Origin: Bemisia tabaci | Taxonomy: Eukaryota > Arthropoda > Insecta > Hemiptera > Aleyrodidae | Length of the DNA stretch: 64,000 nt | NCBI RefSeq assembly: GCF_918797505.1 | Contig: NC_092793.1 | Span: forward strand, 1,798,001-1,862,000 | Reading direction: 5' to 3' | Part shown: piece by piece, positions 1 through 11,420 of the stretch | Layout: each line of letters opens with the position of its first letter | Numbering within the stretch: the stretch's first letter is position 1 | The notes under the pieces: model-generated | Databases searched by the model: none | Told to the model about the DNA's origin: nothing | Seen by the model: only the letters and a program-made list of their open reading frames with translations | Made by a program: the position numbers and the translations under genes

Positions 1-589
1 TTCATGTCCCATTGTTTTTAAAAATACTTTGAAGTTTATCCAGCGATATGTTCTCCTCTTCCTACAGTTTATGGTTTTTTTTTTTGGGGGGGGGGGGGGG
101 AGGAGAATGGAGATGAGTCCATTGAGCACTACGTATGTAATTAATAAGGGGGGTAGGTTGGGTTACATAGTAGTATCATAAGGGAAAGGGGGTTCAAAAA
201 TGCCAATTATAAGTGTGTTAAGTAATTTGTATGAATGCCATGGTGAAGCTATTATAATTATGCATGATATTAATTTTAAAATTACAAGGAACAAAATGTT
301 TAATGAATTGCTGAATTTGAAAAATTGACATTTCATTGTTTAACAATAAGAACATTGGAAGGCGATGAATAAAAAATTCGCAGAATTTTCTTTATTAATT
401 AATAAAATTCTGTAAAATGTTAACGGAAATACCTTCTGTAGTATTTTGAAAGAGGAAATGGCAATCAGCATTTTTGAATCCTTAGGTGCCCACTTTTCAA
501 GTTTAGGCGATGATATACTACAAAATACCCATTATCTCTATAGCTGTATTTTGATTGAATGATATAGGTGCAGGGTACCTAATTAAGGG
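1..589. other. gene-free AT-rich DNA
   Basis: I see no coding region here. The stretch is AT-rich, with a poly-T/poly-G tract near 70-100. Its last nine bases, AATTAAGGG at 581-589, are the left target duplication of the next element. Confidence 0.6.
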
Positions 590-1115
590 GGTGCTAGGTC
601 ATTTTTCCTAAATTTTTTTTCCTACATCAGGTTTTCCTATTACTTTTTTCCTACTCGTTTTTTGTCCTATTACAGTAAGTCCTACGAGTGAGATGTCCCA
701 CTGGCTTTTTTCCTAAGGGTGTTTGTCCTAATAATTCAATAATAATTGAAACGTAAGCATGAGCAGAGTAGAGGGAACTTTTTCAGAAAGAGTAAAGTTT
801 TCTCAGCGAGCCGAATATAAGTGCGTGAACAGGAGACATTACAACTTCTATACCCTCAATATAAGGAGGAGGATGAAGCTCCACTACTTACGGACATGCG
901 GCCACAATTTTAACTTGTGAGGTACCTATGTTGTTTTTTCACTTTCTCGATCCCCTAGTTTTAAAATTGAATTTCGGACAAATGCCCCTAGGAAAAAAGC
1001 CAGTAGGACATCTCACTCGTAGGAGTAACTGTGATGGAACAAAAAACGAGTAGGAAAAAAGGATTAGGAAAAATTGCAGTAGGAAAAAATGTTTTAGGAA
1101 AAATGACTTGCCACC
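590..1115. mobile_element. Mutator-like MITE with 9-bp TSD
   Basis: A 526-bp element with long terminal inverted repeats of about 150 bp. The left end reads GGTGCTAGGTCATTTTTCC; the right end read inward begins GGTGGCAAGTCATTTTTCC, and the match continues to about 745 and 965. The arms are built from short TTCCTA-rich repeats. AATTAAGGG occurs at 581-589 and again at 1116-1124, giving a 9-bp target site duplication. A 9-bp duplication with long inverted repeats is typical of Mutator-like elements. There is no transposase inside, so it is non-autonomous. The superfamily is inferred from duplication length and structure only. Confidence 0.75.
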
Positions 1116-1565
1116 AATTAAGGGAAGGGTAAGAGAGCAGGCCTAGAATTCAACTGAAGAATTGTTTTCTAATTCCTTATTTACTGCCTTTGCAACAATA
1201 TACGGGTGCGGCAAAAGTCCCGGGACGGCTGTTTATTTTTTAAACGGCTACACGTAGAAAAACGAATTTTGGGGGATGCTCTTGGGTCAAAGTAAGCTAC
1301 TTCTTGACACTCCCAAAATTTGTTTGGGGGCCTCCCTAGGGGGGGGGGGGGGCAACCTTTTTTTTCAAATGGCAACCTCCCACTTGTGACCCATCGTTGA
1401 AAAGAGGATAAAAAGGGCGACGGCAAACTGCCACCCGGGTGGCAGTTTTCAAGAAATTTGTATGAAAACTGCCACCCGTATAAATTTGAAAACTGCCACC
1501 GGTAGTGAAAACTGCCACCCGTGTAAATTTGACAACTGCCACCCACATGAATTTCGGCGCACAGA

Positions 1566-1829
1566 GGGTCGAAGCGGACATTTAGAGATTTTCGGAGATC
1601 CCAGGTAAAGAAAAAAAGTAAGTGGGTGGATGCTGTCATCAAGCGATTTGATGAAAAAATCCCCAACAAAGAAGGCGAAGTGATGTCCCTTTATGACTTC
1701 ATGAAAAAAGTTTCCACTAAATTCGCCAAAAATCCCACCAACCTCACGAAAAAGAAAGAAGGTAAAAGTCAGAAGAAAGTTCAAAAGGTAAAAAAGAAAA
1801 AAAAGAATAACAAAAGTAATGCCAAATGA
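1566..1829 (+). CDS. lysine-rich ORF inside hAT-like element, unrecognised
   Basis: An open frame that remains coding-like upstream of its GTG codon at 1626, back to at least 1566. It ends at TGA 1827-1829. The readable part has a mixed helical segment (FDEKIPNKEGEVMSLYDFMK) followed by a very basic lysine-rich tail. There is no ATG at the natural start. It sits in the middle of a non-autonomous transposon, so it could be a captured host exon (transduplication) or the tail of a lost gene. I recognise no family. It may be chance, although composition and length favour a once-coding fragment. Confidence 0.3.
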   Translation, partial: GSKRTFRDFRRSQVKKKSKWVDAVIKRFDEKIPNKEGEVMSLYDFMKKVSTKFAKNPTNLTKKKEGKSQKKVQKVKKKKKNNKSNAK

Positions 1830-2126
1830 TGAAAAAAGCTCCTAGTAGTGATGTACTCTTTGACTGCAATTTTACTAAAATTTTACTACTTTTAACTATT
1901 TTTTACTATAAAAATACTGTAAATTACTGTAAAAATACTTTTTACAATTTTTCACTACTTTCAACTAAGAGTAATGCCAAATGATGAAAAAAGCTCCTAG
2001 TAGTGATGTACTCTTTGACTGTAATTTTACTAAAATTTTACTACTTTTAACTATTTTTTATTATAAAAATACCGTAAATTACTGTAAAAATACTTTTTAC
2101 AATTTTTCACTACTTTCAACTAAGAG
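1815..2126. repeat. two tandem copies of a 155-bp unit
   Basis: The segment starting AGTAATGCCAAATGATG at 1815 is repeated starting at 1970, with very few differences. The unit is 155 bp, AT-rich, and full of ACTNTTTTACTA/TACTGTAAA strings. The first copy begins at the end of the lysine-rich ORF. The high identity suggests a recent tandem duplication. Confidence 0.85.
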
Positions 2127-3027
2127 CCCATTGACCTCTTTTCACCATATTAAAAAATTTAAAAAAGATTGTATTAAAAAATAACTTTTAAACACGCCTA
2201 TTAAAAATCATCACAGACACTGCTCAATTTCTTATCATGTGTTGATTTTCAGTAGACAGTCCTCAGCCTGTCCAAGTGTGAAGGAAAGTTTGGTAAACTG
2301 TGCAACCCCGCTCAGTCGCGCTCCTTGGTCAAATTTCAACGGGTGGCAGTTGTCACTACCGGTGGCAGTTGTCAAATTTACACGGGGGGCAGTTGTCAAG
2401 TCGGGTGGCAGTTTTAAAATTTATACGGGGGGCAGTTGTCCATGTTTCCAGGAAATGGGTGGCAGTTTACAGCCTCCCGATAAAAAAAGAAAATTTTTGG
2501 CGCAAGTCTCAGGTCGCCATCTTGATTTTCCACAAAATGGCGGCCGAAAATGGCTGAAAAATGGGTATCTCGGCTATTTATCGATGGGATCGCATACAAC
2601 TTGGTATCCGGGGGTTTTTGGGACGAAAAAAACGAATTTGCCTTCAGTTTTTCTAAATAACCATTCCTTCCCAATATGGCAGCCTACAAAATGGCGGAAA
2701 AATTGTTAGTTCGGCTATTTATCAATGCAATTGCATAAAACTTGGTATCCGGGCGTTCATTGGGACGAGAAAAACGAATTCGGTATTAGTTTTGCAAAAT
2801 TCTCACACTATTCTAAAATGGCGGCCAAAAATGTCATGAAATTATGGGTACTTTCGTAACTTACTCATTGATCACCAAGGGAATTCGGACCCGGAGAATT
2901 TCTGTTGAACTTTTTTTGAGAAACTGTCTATGAGCTGAAATTATTAGTCATTAGTCGATCGACTATCGATATGTATCGAATGGTAACGAGATTTCTGGCT
3001 AAAATTACATGCGTGCGTAAGAATGAA

Positions 3028-4195
3028 AGGGTGGTTTACCAATTTACTCGATCAAGTGTTCAAAATGACTGCCGCCGCCTGCATCTTCACAAACACCTAT
3101 TCGAACGTACGCAGGTTCCTGCGCTTTGCAAATCATTTCGACTGGAATCTGCTGTATTTCGTTTCGGGTGCTTTGCTTCAATTCTTCAATATTCGCCGGC
3201 TTGACCTTGTAGACTCTGTCTTTGAGATAACCCCACAAGTTCCAAAAAATCCAAAGGGGTTAAATCCGGGGAACGTGGTGGCCATGCGATCGCGAGGGCA
3301 CCGACGACACCCCTACCGATCCAACGATCCGGAAAGGTACCGTTCAGGTAGTTCCTGACAATAACGCTGTAGTGAGGTGGAGCGCTGTCTTGTTGAAACC
3401 ACACTTCGTCAAATTCTTCGGGGAACACGTTTTGAATCGCGGGGACAATTTCTGTTAGGAGCAGATCTAAGTAACGTGGACCGTTTAGGTTACCTTCAAT
3501 GAAAAACGGTCCAATGATACTATCACCAACTATACCACACCACACATTGACCTTTCGGGGTGTCTGAGTATGTGTCTCTCTAATCCAGTGTGGATTTTCA
3601 TCAGTCCAAAACCTGCCATTGTGCTTATTGACAGCACCATTGAGGTAGAACGTTGCTTCATCCGAAAAAGCCACTTTCCTAAGGAAATTTGGTTGCACGT
3701 CACATTTCATCCGAACTTGTTCGCAATACCGCATCCGTCTTTCAAAATCGCCGTCTACCAGTTCCTGGACGCCATGACACTTGTATGGAAAATAGTTGTG
3801 ATCTTTCAAAATGCGTCTCACGGAACGGTCATCAATCCCGGTAAGTTGAGCTGCTCTTCGAGAAGAGGCTCGCGGAGTTTCGATGTAAGTTAAGAGAACT
3901 TCCTCGGTTTTCTCGGGAGTCACTGTAGATTTCGGTCTACCACTTCGCGGGTTGTCTTTTACGGAACCTGTATTGGAAAAACGACGAATAGTTCTTTCGA
4001 CGGTCAATTTTGATATGGGAGTGCGATCCAAAAAAGTTTCATTAAAAATGAACCGCACTTGGTCATAAGATCTTTGCCGGTCCCCGAATCCACGGATCAT
4101 CAGCAAGGTGATTCTCTCCTTTTCACTTAATTTATTTTCTGCCGTAACAAAGAGCAAAAATTTTGACTAGAAAACTTCTAATAAAAAACCGCACC
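3028..4195 (-). mobile_element. mariner-type element, approximate limits
   Basis: The limits are estimated from weak inverted similarity between about 3028-3065 (GGTGGTTTACC...TCAAAATG) and the inverse of about 4155-4195 (GGTGCGGTTTTT...GTCAAAATT). I could not identify a clean TA duplication, so the ends are uncertain. The element encloses the frameshifted transposase and lies in the loop of the large palindrome. Confidence 0.4.
3044..4157 (-). pseudogene. Tc1/mariner-type transposase, frameshifted
   Basis: A transposase of the IS630-Tc1-mariner superfamily, which cuts and pastes DNA at TA sites. The main frame (3186-4157) has an N-terminal helix-turn-helix region ending in the basic GRPKSTVT segment (about residues 73-80). 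A DDE/D catalytic core follows: FSDEA (D about 166), QQDSAPPH (D about 257), and SPDLTPLDF (D about 303). I count 45 residues between the second and third aspartates, longer than the 34 of classical mariner. Just after LDF the reading continues in another frame (3044-3238, beginning WGYLKDRVYKVKP), so a frameshift near 3236-3242 breaks it. The 5' end of the frame opens on TTG, not ATG. It is a dead copy. Confidence 0.85.
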
Positions 4196-4199
4196 ACGA

Positions 4200-4616
4200 A
4201 ATCGGGGGGGGGGGGGGGGATACCGCGTGAACTTTCGCTTACTGAACCTTCGGTAGGAAAGAAAACGTGTAGGACTGAGGCGAAAACACCGATCTATTAA
4301 TTGACAATACGTTATCAATTTGTTTCCAAAATCAGGTAGGTGTTTTGGAAAGTCTATCCCACCGTTGCCAAATAAAACATCACTTGTGCGGCTGAAAATG
4401 CAATACCTGAATCTTGCCACAATCGGAGGTAAAGATGCACCAGATTAGACAACGTACAGTTATCAGATCAGCGGAGCAAATGCGTTCTTATCTCGAGAAA
4501 CTTGTGCTCAACATGGGATCCTCAGTATCTCATCTCAATATTACACCTGCAGAACCCTTCCAGCAGCGGCTTGCACTGCTTGGAAAATAGGAAACATAAT
4601 GTACAATGACCAACTT
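4200..4616. other. gene-free interval with poly-G tract
   Basis: A run of about 15 G occurs near 4204-4219. No coding frame or repeat is recognised in the remainder. Confidence 0.5.
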
Positions 4617-4997
4617 AGAGTACCTGTATAGCGAGAGTATGGACAGATGTGAAACTCCGAAAATCCATCAGGCCTTCACCGATGCTTCTGCGAATAGTTA
4701 GGGCCCAGAAATGCAGCCAACCTATGAATTTCAATTATCCAGAACGATTTACTAATACTATTGTTCCGAACCGTCGTTTATTAAGCACGTGTTTGACTCA
4801 GTTTTTGCATAAATTTACTCAATTTCGCGGAAGAACGCTCATTTCTGTACATTCTTTGCCATCATGGTTAGAATTGTAATCTGCAGACTGGCAGTGAAAT
4901 TTTGTGCGTTAGAAGTTGGTTAGAAGGGTGGCTGCACTTTTGGGCCCTAAGCCCTCCATGAAGCGATCTGTCCATACTCTCGCTATACAGGTACTCT
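4617..4997. mobile_element. foldback MITE
   Basis: The 30-bp end AGAGTACCTGTATAGCGAGA... at 4617-4648 is repeated inverted at 4966-4997. Inverted similarity resumes further in: TTAGGGCCCAGAAATGCAGCC near 4699 against its complement near 4929-4950. Arms total about 110 bp around a roughly 170-bp core. There is no coding capacity, and I could not define a target duplication. Confidence 0.65.
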
Positions 4998-5020
4998 AGA
5001 CCAACTCATCGTCAACAGAA

Positions 5021-5191
5021 CAGCCCCCCCCCCCCCCTCCCCATGGGAAAGCAGTCCAACTTTTTAGGATTGATGGTTCTACTGTTCGTCGAATTCTGAT
5101 ATCTCCCGGCTTTTTTCCGTGTAAGAATCATCACTATTTCTCGCAAAACAAACTATTTCGGATGAAGAAGTTTATCATTAGGATCTTAAAT

Positions 5192-5225
<34 letters not shown>

Positions 5226-5230
5226 ACAAA
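5021..5230. repeat. homopolymer tracts (poly-C, then poly-T/poly-A)
   Basis: A run of about 15 C at 5021-5036, and a roughly 28-base T run followed by A-rich sequence at about 5191-5230. Such tracts are common across this window. Confidence 0.8.
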
Positions 5231-5959
5231 CAAAAAAAGGGTTTTATAGATTCAGAAAACCGGTACTCCCTTGTTTTCGGTCCGGAAATACTCCCAGTAT
5301 CAAATTCCACCAAAATTTGTCGGTTACAACAAACTTCTGTTTTCTCCTTAATTCCACGGTAATCAATGGGTAGGTTACGAAAGCTCCCATAATTTCATGA
5401 CATTTTTGGCCGTCATTTTATAATAGTGTGAGAATTTTGCAAAACTAATACCGAATTCGTTTTTCTCGTCCCAATGAACGCCTGGATACCAAATTTTATG
5501 CAATTCCATTGATAAATAGCCGAACTAACAATTTTTCCGCCATTTTGTAGGCTGCCATATTTGGAAGGAATGGTTATTTAGAAAAACTGAAGGCAGGTTC
5601 GTTTTTTTCGTTCCAAAAACCCCCGGATACCAAGTTGTATGCGATTCCATCGATAAATAGCCGAGATACCCATTTTACAGCCATTTTCGGCCGCCATTTT
5701 GTGAAAAATCAAGAGAGCGACCTGGGACTTGCGCCAAATTTTTTTTTTTTACCCTCTTTTCAACGATGGGTCACAAGTGGGGGGTTGCCATTTGAAAAAA
5801 AGGTTGCCCCCCGCCCTCCCCTAGGGGGGCCCCCAAACCAATTTTGGGAGTGTCAAGAAGTAGCTTACTTTGACCCAAGAACATCCCCCAAAATTCGTTT
5901 TTCTACGTGTAGCCGTTTAAAAAATAAACAGCCGTTCCGGGACTTTTGCCGCACCCATG

Positions 5960-7067
5960 TATGTACGGAAAGTTATCTGAAACGGGCTGTAAGGTGAAAA
6001 AATTTTCTTTTTCTGACATAGGAAGATTATTCACATGTTGAATTTTACAGGGCCTTTGAAAGTTCAGCCCCCCTTTAATTTTTGATCGGTTGTGTTTAGC
6101 CAAATGAAATTTTTGCAGTGTTCCAAGGTTGCTAGGAGATACATTTCTGCATACTTAAAATTTCGGATGCGGCGCCTTCAGGCTGCTTGGCGGATCAAAA
6201 CTCAAAATTTTCGAAAGGCAACCCCCATTTCTAATGGCAATTTCAAACAGAGGATAAAACTGCATTTTTGAGCTGAAGTGAAAGCCTACGACATTTTTCG
6301 CCGCGATATTTGCGATCAATGTTTAAAATGGGTCTGTTTTCAGGAAATTGTGTGCGTAGAGTGAAAAATCTTAGGGAACCATACATGTGATTCTAATGTT
6401 ACGTGGGAGGGGGGGGGGGGGGTTTCTGCCCGCGCGCGGAGTAGTCGATGGGGCTGATCTGCGACCTTCAGTGTCGGAAGTTGCAATTTTTCCTGAATGT
6501 TTTGCAATATTGAACATCGGAATCACAAGTTTGATTCTTTAGGCTTTTTCAATCAGCGCACACGATTTTTTTAAAACAATTTTAAATATTGATAGCAAAT
6601 ATCCCGGCGAAGAATATCGTATAGGCTTCCACTTAAGTTCATAACGGCCAAAAAGCGACCCGGCGGGGATTGTGCGAAATGTTGTGGTATGATTGTGCAG
6701 GTCATTTTGGACCTACATCTGGCTGATTTTAGGCGAAACCCGCAGGAAATTGCCGTTACCATTTTTTAAGTCATAACATTCAAATTTGCCTAACTTTCGC
6801 AAAAAAGCAGTTACAGCTCTCGTACTTATATAAAAAAACGCAGAAAATTACACTCTATTTAATTTTATTTGAGTCCATTGTTGCCAGGTTTTGGCCTTTT
6901 TCTTTAATTTTCATAATCATTAAAAATCACGTACCGCCTGAAAGTGTGATGGGGATTGAATAAGAAGCTGTCGAAATTATTGTTCGTTCGATTCCACATC
7001 CATTGATATGTTATACTTTTCGGAGAGGTTTGGGGAATCCGAGTTAAAGCGATTTAAAAATTTGGCA
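5960..7067. other. gene-free interval
   Basis: No supported gene. A 15-G tract lies near 6408-6422. Some six-frame readings exist but are short, lack family features and overlap on both strands. Confidence 0.5.
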
Positions 7068-7636
7068 ACACGCCCGACACCCGATTTTGACGCTTGTTTA
7101 GGTACGATTCGCACAGATACGATACGCACTCGGTACAACGTAACTCGATAACTCGTCTTTGTCGGGCAACTCTGCCGTTGCAGCTAGATAGAAGATACCG
7201 TCGATTCGATAAATCGACAGTACCAACACTACCAACTATAGAATAAGGCTGGACGTGATTCAATGATTAATACATTTCTTTGTGATTGCGGTGGCAGTCT
7301 CCTTGAAAACTGGCAGCCCCGCCTCCACGTAAATTCCTACGAAATTTAGGAAATGCTGTGAAAATTGTCATGTCGTAAATAGTCAGTTTAGGTAAAAATC
7401 TGTAGCTGGCCGTGATTATATGAGTAATACGTTAAATTGTGCATGATCGCAGCGGCGGTTTTCATCGAAAACCGGCAACACCGCCGCTCTTTGAATTCCT
7501 AAAAATCATGTGAAAGTTTTAAAGAAGCGCAAAACAAGAATTGACTTTCCTAATTTTGCTTGATACAGGCGTTCTGTTTCAACACGGAGTCGCGAAACGT
7601 ACCTAAACAAGCGTCAAAATCGGGTGTCGGGCGTGT
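7068..7636. mobile_element. inverted-repeat element with 39-bp arms
   Basis: The 39 bases at 7068-7106 (starting ACACGCCCGACACCCGATTT) are exactly inverted at 7598-7636. Inside are two diverged direct copies (about 7245-7350 and 7411-7515) sharing GGC.GTGATT, TGATCGC.GCGG and GAATTCCTA strings. I found no convincing target duplication, so the type of element is unknown. Confidence 0.65.
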
Positions 7637-7902
7637 CCGAAACAGAGAAGCCCCAGATTTTCCCGTGCTTAAGAGAGTCGCCCGGGAACGGATGCACGCG
7701 AGTCGGAACTCGGGAAAATCGCGGCGTCTTCCTCAGCACGACACTGAACTCCTTCTATCTTTCCCGCACCCGTTGCCCTTACGAGAAGAACATACGTAAA
7801 ATGAATCAGCTGTCCTCCAGCGCGCGACGCCGAACTCATCCCATCTCCCTCGCTCTCGCTGTCGCACCCGTCGTCCTTACGGAAAAAGCGGCGACTCCTG
7901 GT
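7637..7902. other. GC-rich gene-free interval
   Basis: Two diverged direct copies of a CCCGCACCCGTTGCCCTTACG-like string (near 7760 and 7862) lie in GC-rich DNA. Open frames on both strands are long only because of composition. No gene is supported. Confidence 0.4.
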
Positions 7903-8565
7903 CAGGCCCGCCACAAGGGGGGGGATACTGGGTCCTCGGTACCGGGGCCCGGGCCCTGGAGGGGCCCGTGACGCAGGTGACAAACCACTACGAATTCATG
8001 TGTAACCCTTGTCTCGCAGGGAAAAGTGAAAAAAATTACCCTAAAAATTCCGCAAAAGGTGAATAAAGTTTCAAAAACACGCTAGGGCACCATAAAATTT
8101 TCCTTACTTTTTTAGAGATTTTCAAGATTTTGAGTATATGTAGAATGATATTTTTAGTAACTGTGTTTCATTTTCTTCCGTTGTCGGATGCTAAGAGGCT
8201 CCTTTCTGGGCATCCTCGACTTCAATGGCTTAACTCCCTTGCCATAGACGTACGAAAGGGGAGTCCAGGGGGGCCCGGCTCCCCATAGAATTGAAAATTA
8301 TCATCTGCCCCCTCAAAAAAAAATTTATAGATGTTTTGAATGCAACAATTCGAAAGTTTTTGTTGCTGAAAGTAAACAAAAAGGCGTAATTATTCTGCAG
8401 AAATTGATGGAAAATCTCCATCATAAGAGCTTCATAATGCGTCCAAATAGATTTAAAATTTAAAAAATTTCCCGGGGGAGGCCCCCCGAACCCCCCCCCC
8501 CCCCGTGCTAGGGGCCCGGGCCAGAAAATTGGTACCGGGGCCCGAGATGGGATGTGGCGGGCCTG
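7903..8565. mobile_element. hAT MITE (CAGGCCCGCCACA family), copy 1
   Basis: Inverted ends CAGGCCCGCCACA...TGTGGCGGGCCTG. The 8-bp CTCCTGGT at 7895-7902 is duplicated at 8566-8573. The internal sequence (CTAGGGCACCATAAAATTTTCC..., GGTACCGGGGCCCGGGCC) matches the second copy at 62071-62503, which lies in the opposite orientation. An 8-bp duplication and CA-starting ends are typical of hAT elements. It has no transposase. Confidence 0.85.
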
Positions 8566-9900
8566 CTCCTGGTCGCGATATCCTGCGATCTGACGGGCGG
8601 ATTGCGAAATCCTCCCATATCAGGCGCCTGGGAGTGAGATCCCCGTGCTGAATCTCAGGGTATGACGCGACCAACCGTTTCCGAGATCCGCTGATACGTG
8701 AGCGAGCAATCAATGCAAGACTCTTCCATTAGTATGGATAGACTAGGGGGCTATGTCCCCTGGCCGCTGCGTGGCCCATCCCCCAGAGGACGCTCCGCGC
8801 TCTCCTAGGCTCGCGTCAACATAAGAATGAGTAAAAACAAGCAGCAACTCCAGCGCACTGCCGCTGGAGAGCGGCTCTGGGCCGCTCATGTCCAAGACAT
8901 ATATAAACTACTAGCCGTGTTCAGCTCGCTGTGCGAGCTGTCACGCCTAGCCGGGGAGTGCCCCTGGACCCCCAGTTCCTCACTTCGCGATGAACTTGCG
9001 ACTCGTTCCGCGAGCTGCCCCTCATAGCTATTAACTTTTAAAAGAACGAATTTACTTTTTTTAACGAAGCATGATGAATAGTGGCAAATATGTTATCTTT
9101 GCCCTCATCCACAATCAGCAGACTTAGCATTTTAAGCCACGGCCGCCATATTGGATTTTGAAATTTTGAAAATCTGACCAAAAATTCCATTTTCCTGTTG
9201 AAAAATACCTCCGGATACCGAGTTTCACGAAAATCGAGTGAACAGGACCCGACTTAGCATTTTAGGCATTAATACACTACAGCGCCGCAAGGGACGAATC
9301 CGTCTATGAAGTAGTACGACTAGGAGGCTTCAACCACGGCATTCTTCCAAAAAAGCGCGAAAACTTGTCGTTTTCAAAATTCAGATTTTAAACGTTAAGT
9401 ACATTTTTTCTCAATACGAGATTACAGCACAGACCAGTTTTGAATTATTATCGACAGTATCACCATGATTCCAAAAATACAATACACAACATAGCATTCG
9501 CTCACAAGAAAAATACAATGAATTAAAATAAAATCATGGCAAGGTCCACAGCCGAAAATGGCGACGATTCCCATCTAGCAACTTGCGCTCTAACCAATGG
9601 TAGATGTACCATTGGTAACATCCACTGCAGAGACTGATCGGACTAGCAGCTCTAGGTGCTAGCACCAGAGCCGCTAAAATCAAAAGGTTATCATACCTGA
9701 CTCCCATTTGTCCAATCTCCCCCTGGCCTGGAGCGATTGGACCAATAAGAATCGAATGAAAAAATCGGAAAAAACGGAATGTATAGCGTTTCGTCGCTTT
9801 TGGATAGTCTGTAGCAAGGAGCATACCTTCGATTCACTCACCCTATTTACAGGCCAATATTCAACATTTCCCGTTTAGTTCAAATTTGCCCCCCCTCCCT
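8566..9900. other. gene-free interval with dispersed repeat fragments
   Basis: The segment 8743-8800 (GGGGGCTATGTCCCCTGGCC...) resembles 27095-27150 and looks like a dispersed repeat. At 9140-9260 there is a degraded fragment of the AATGGCGGCC palindrome vocabulary (GGCCGCCATATTGG, ATACCTCCGGATACCGAGTT). A small hairpin with 9-bp arms occurs at 9594-9615. No gene is supported. Confidence 0.5.
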
Positions 9901-9919
9901 CCTCCCAAGCTCTCTGGTT

Positions 9920-10260
9920 TCCTTTCATATAAAAAACCTGAGTCCTATTTTCAAAATCTTATCAGAGCGGGCTTATAAGGGGCTTATCTACTTGTAGATA
10001 ACCACAAAAATCATGGAAATCGGCCCAGTAGAACGCTCAAACGAACTATGACGAAAAATAAAAATTTACATCGTTTAAATGGGGAAATTCGCAACTTTAC
10101 CACGTAATATAAAAAAGCCTGGGTTGTATTGGCAAAATCTGAATAGAGCGAGCTCATTTAGAGACAATTGCCCGTCGATAGCCGCAAAAATCATGAAAAT
10201 TGGCCTCGTAAAACGCTGGAACTGAGCGTTACCAGACATGCAAATTTAGGAGGTATCGGA
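9920..10260. repeat. two diverged direct repeats, about 187 bp
   Basis: The segments starting near 9927 (CATATAAAAAACCTGAGTCC) and 10107 (ATATAAAAAAGCCTGGGTTG) align along their length. Each ends in a CAAAAATCATG.AAAT.GGCC string. The same AAATCGG.CC string occurs in the 10808-11390 array. Confidence 0.6.
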
Positions 10261-10807
10261 GCCTATGGTATAGATAACGGAAAATAACCGAGCTATACTA
10301 CCCTAGCCGATCTAAGTCGATCGTAGGAATTAGGAGGGACTAAGTGTGAAAGACTTCTTCTTGTAAGGTGTTCTTTTTATTGTTATAAATGCACCTTAGC
10401 TGCTCCGGACGCCCTACGGGCGCCCTCCACAGCTATCAATGGTGGTGCAGTGGCTTAATTGGAATCGGAGTAATTAGTTGAATCTATTTAATAATGATGA
10501 ATAAAATGTCTGTAACAATAAGTGTTGTTAGCAATACGCAATACTGCAGTTAATAAGTCAGGGTCAGTCAAGCCGCAGAGAATAAGATGCCAGGATATCA
10601 AGAAGCTGTGAAGCGGAGCAGCCGAGGGATTGCGAAGGAATGTGGGTGGCGAGTGACGAACGACGATGCGACCCAAACCTCCCTCTTTTAGGTTGGTGGA
10701 AGGAGAGCTATACGAAAGAAAACGGAGATAGCCGAAAGAACGTGGCGGGAGGGGTGGCTGAGACCGTAGAGGGGGGGGGGGGTACCTAGGAACGGGCACG
10801 CTCGAAA
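10261..10807. other. gene-free interval
   Basis: No supported gene. A poly-G tract near 10770-10780 and a short GC-rich palindromic string near 10405-10420 are the only landmarks. Confidence 0.4.
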
Positions 10808-11390
10808 CAGCTGAACTTTACTTGTCGATAAAAGTAAGAAAATTTGAGAAAATCGAAAAAACAATTACAGCCTGCAAATCTACAGATCAGAAGCTTTCAT
10901 ATAAAAAAAAAAAAAAACATGCAAATCGGTCCGGTGGTTCTCTCAAAGTTAATGTCTCAAAATGCGGACTTTAGTCTGAATAAATGGGAGAAAATTTGAG
11001 CCCAGCTAAACTTCACTCATCGTTAAAAGTAAGAAAATTTGAGAAAATCGAAAAAACAATCACAGCCTGCAAATCTACAGATCACAGGCTTTCATTTAAA
11101 ACAAAAAGCATGCAAATCGGTCCGGTGGTTCTCTCAAAGTTAACGCAAAAAGATTCGGACCTCCGTTTTAATACATTGGAGAAAATTTGAGAAAATTATA
11201 GGAGAACATTTGAAAAAATCGAAAAACAAATTACAGCCTGCAAATCCACAGCTCAGAGGCTTTCATTTAAAAAAAAAGATCAGGCAAATCGGTCCAGTGG
11301 TTCTCTCAAAGTTAACGCCCAAAGATTCGGAACTTTGCATTTTAATATATAGGATAGTTGTTCTACTAAGTTGCCCCCGGTCATTTCCAT
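10808..11390. repeat. three tandem copies of a ~190-bp unit
   Basis: Units begin near 10808 (CAGCTGAACTTTACTTGTCG), 11001 and about 11190. Each contains AAAATTTGAGAAAATCG, ACAGCCTGCAAATC.ACAG, then CAAATCGGTCC.GTGGTTCTC and CAAAGTTAA. The period is 193 bp between the first two. The third copy is more diverged and shorter at its start. Confidence 0.75.
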
Positions 11391-11420
11391 AATTTCACTA
11401 ATTTTTCTCTCTCTCTATGA

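Larger units (their letters stand above)
1415..2478. mobile_element. hAT-like non-autonomous element nested in palindrome arm
   Basis: The insertion interrupts an arm that is continuous in its inverted partner near 5750. GATAAAAA at 1407-1414 is repeated at 2479-2486, an 8-bp target duplication. The ends are imperfect inverted repeats: GGGCGACGGCAAACTGCCACC on the left, and GGGAGGCTGTAAACTGCCACC as the right end read inward. Each subterminal region (about 1423-1550 and 2339-2470) holds about five copies of CTGCCACCC or its complement, alternating in orientation, as expected for transposase-binding sites in hAT elements. No transposase is present. Confidence 0.75.
1203..5959. mobile_element. 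large TA-flanked palindromic element with nested insertions
   Basis: Left arm sequence (1203-1406, then 2487 to about 2925) reappears inverted at about 5320-5959. The shared outer end is GGGTGCGGCAAAAGTCCCGG. The arms contain many copies of AAAATGGCGG and the phrase 'TTGGTATCCGGG'. TA dinucleotides flank both ends (1201-1202 and 5960-5961). Structure and arm vocabulary match the palindromes at 17.5, 24, 53.2 and 59.1 kb. The left arm is split by a hAT-like element (1415-2478). The centre holds a mariner-type transposase relic and a MITE. It is probably a non-autonomous Tc1/mariner-type or foldback element, inferred from the TA duplication and termini. Confidence 0.65.

Noticed and set aside
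7624..7983. ORFs of 104-115 codons
   Set aside because: GC-rich, open on both strands, and they run into a hAT MITE.
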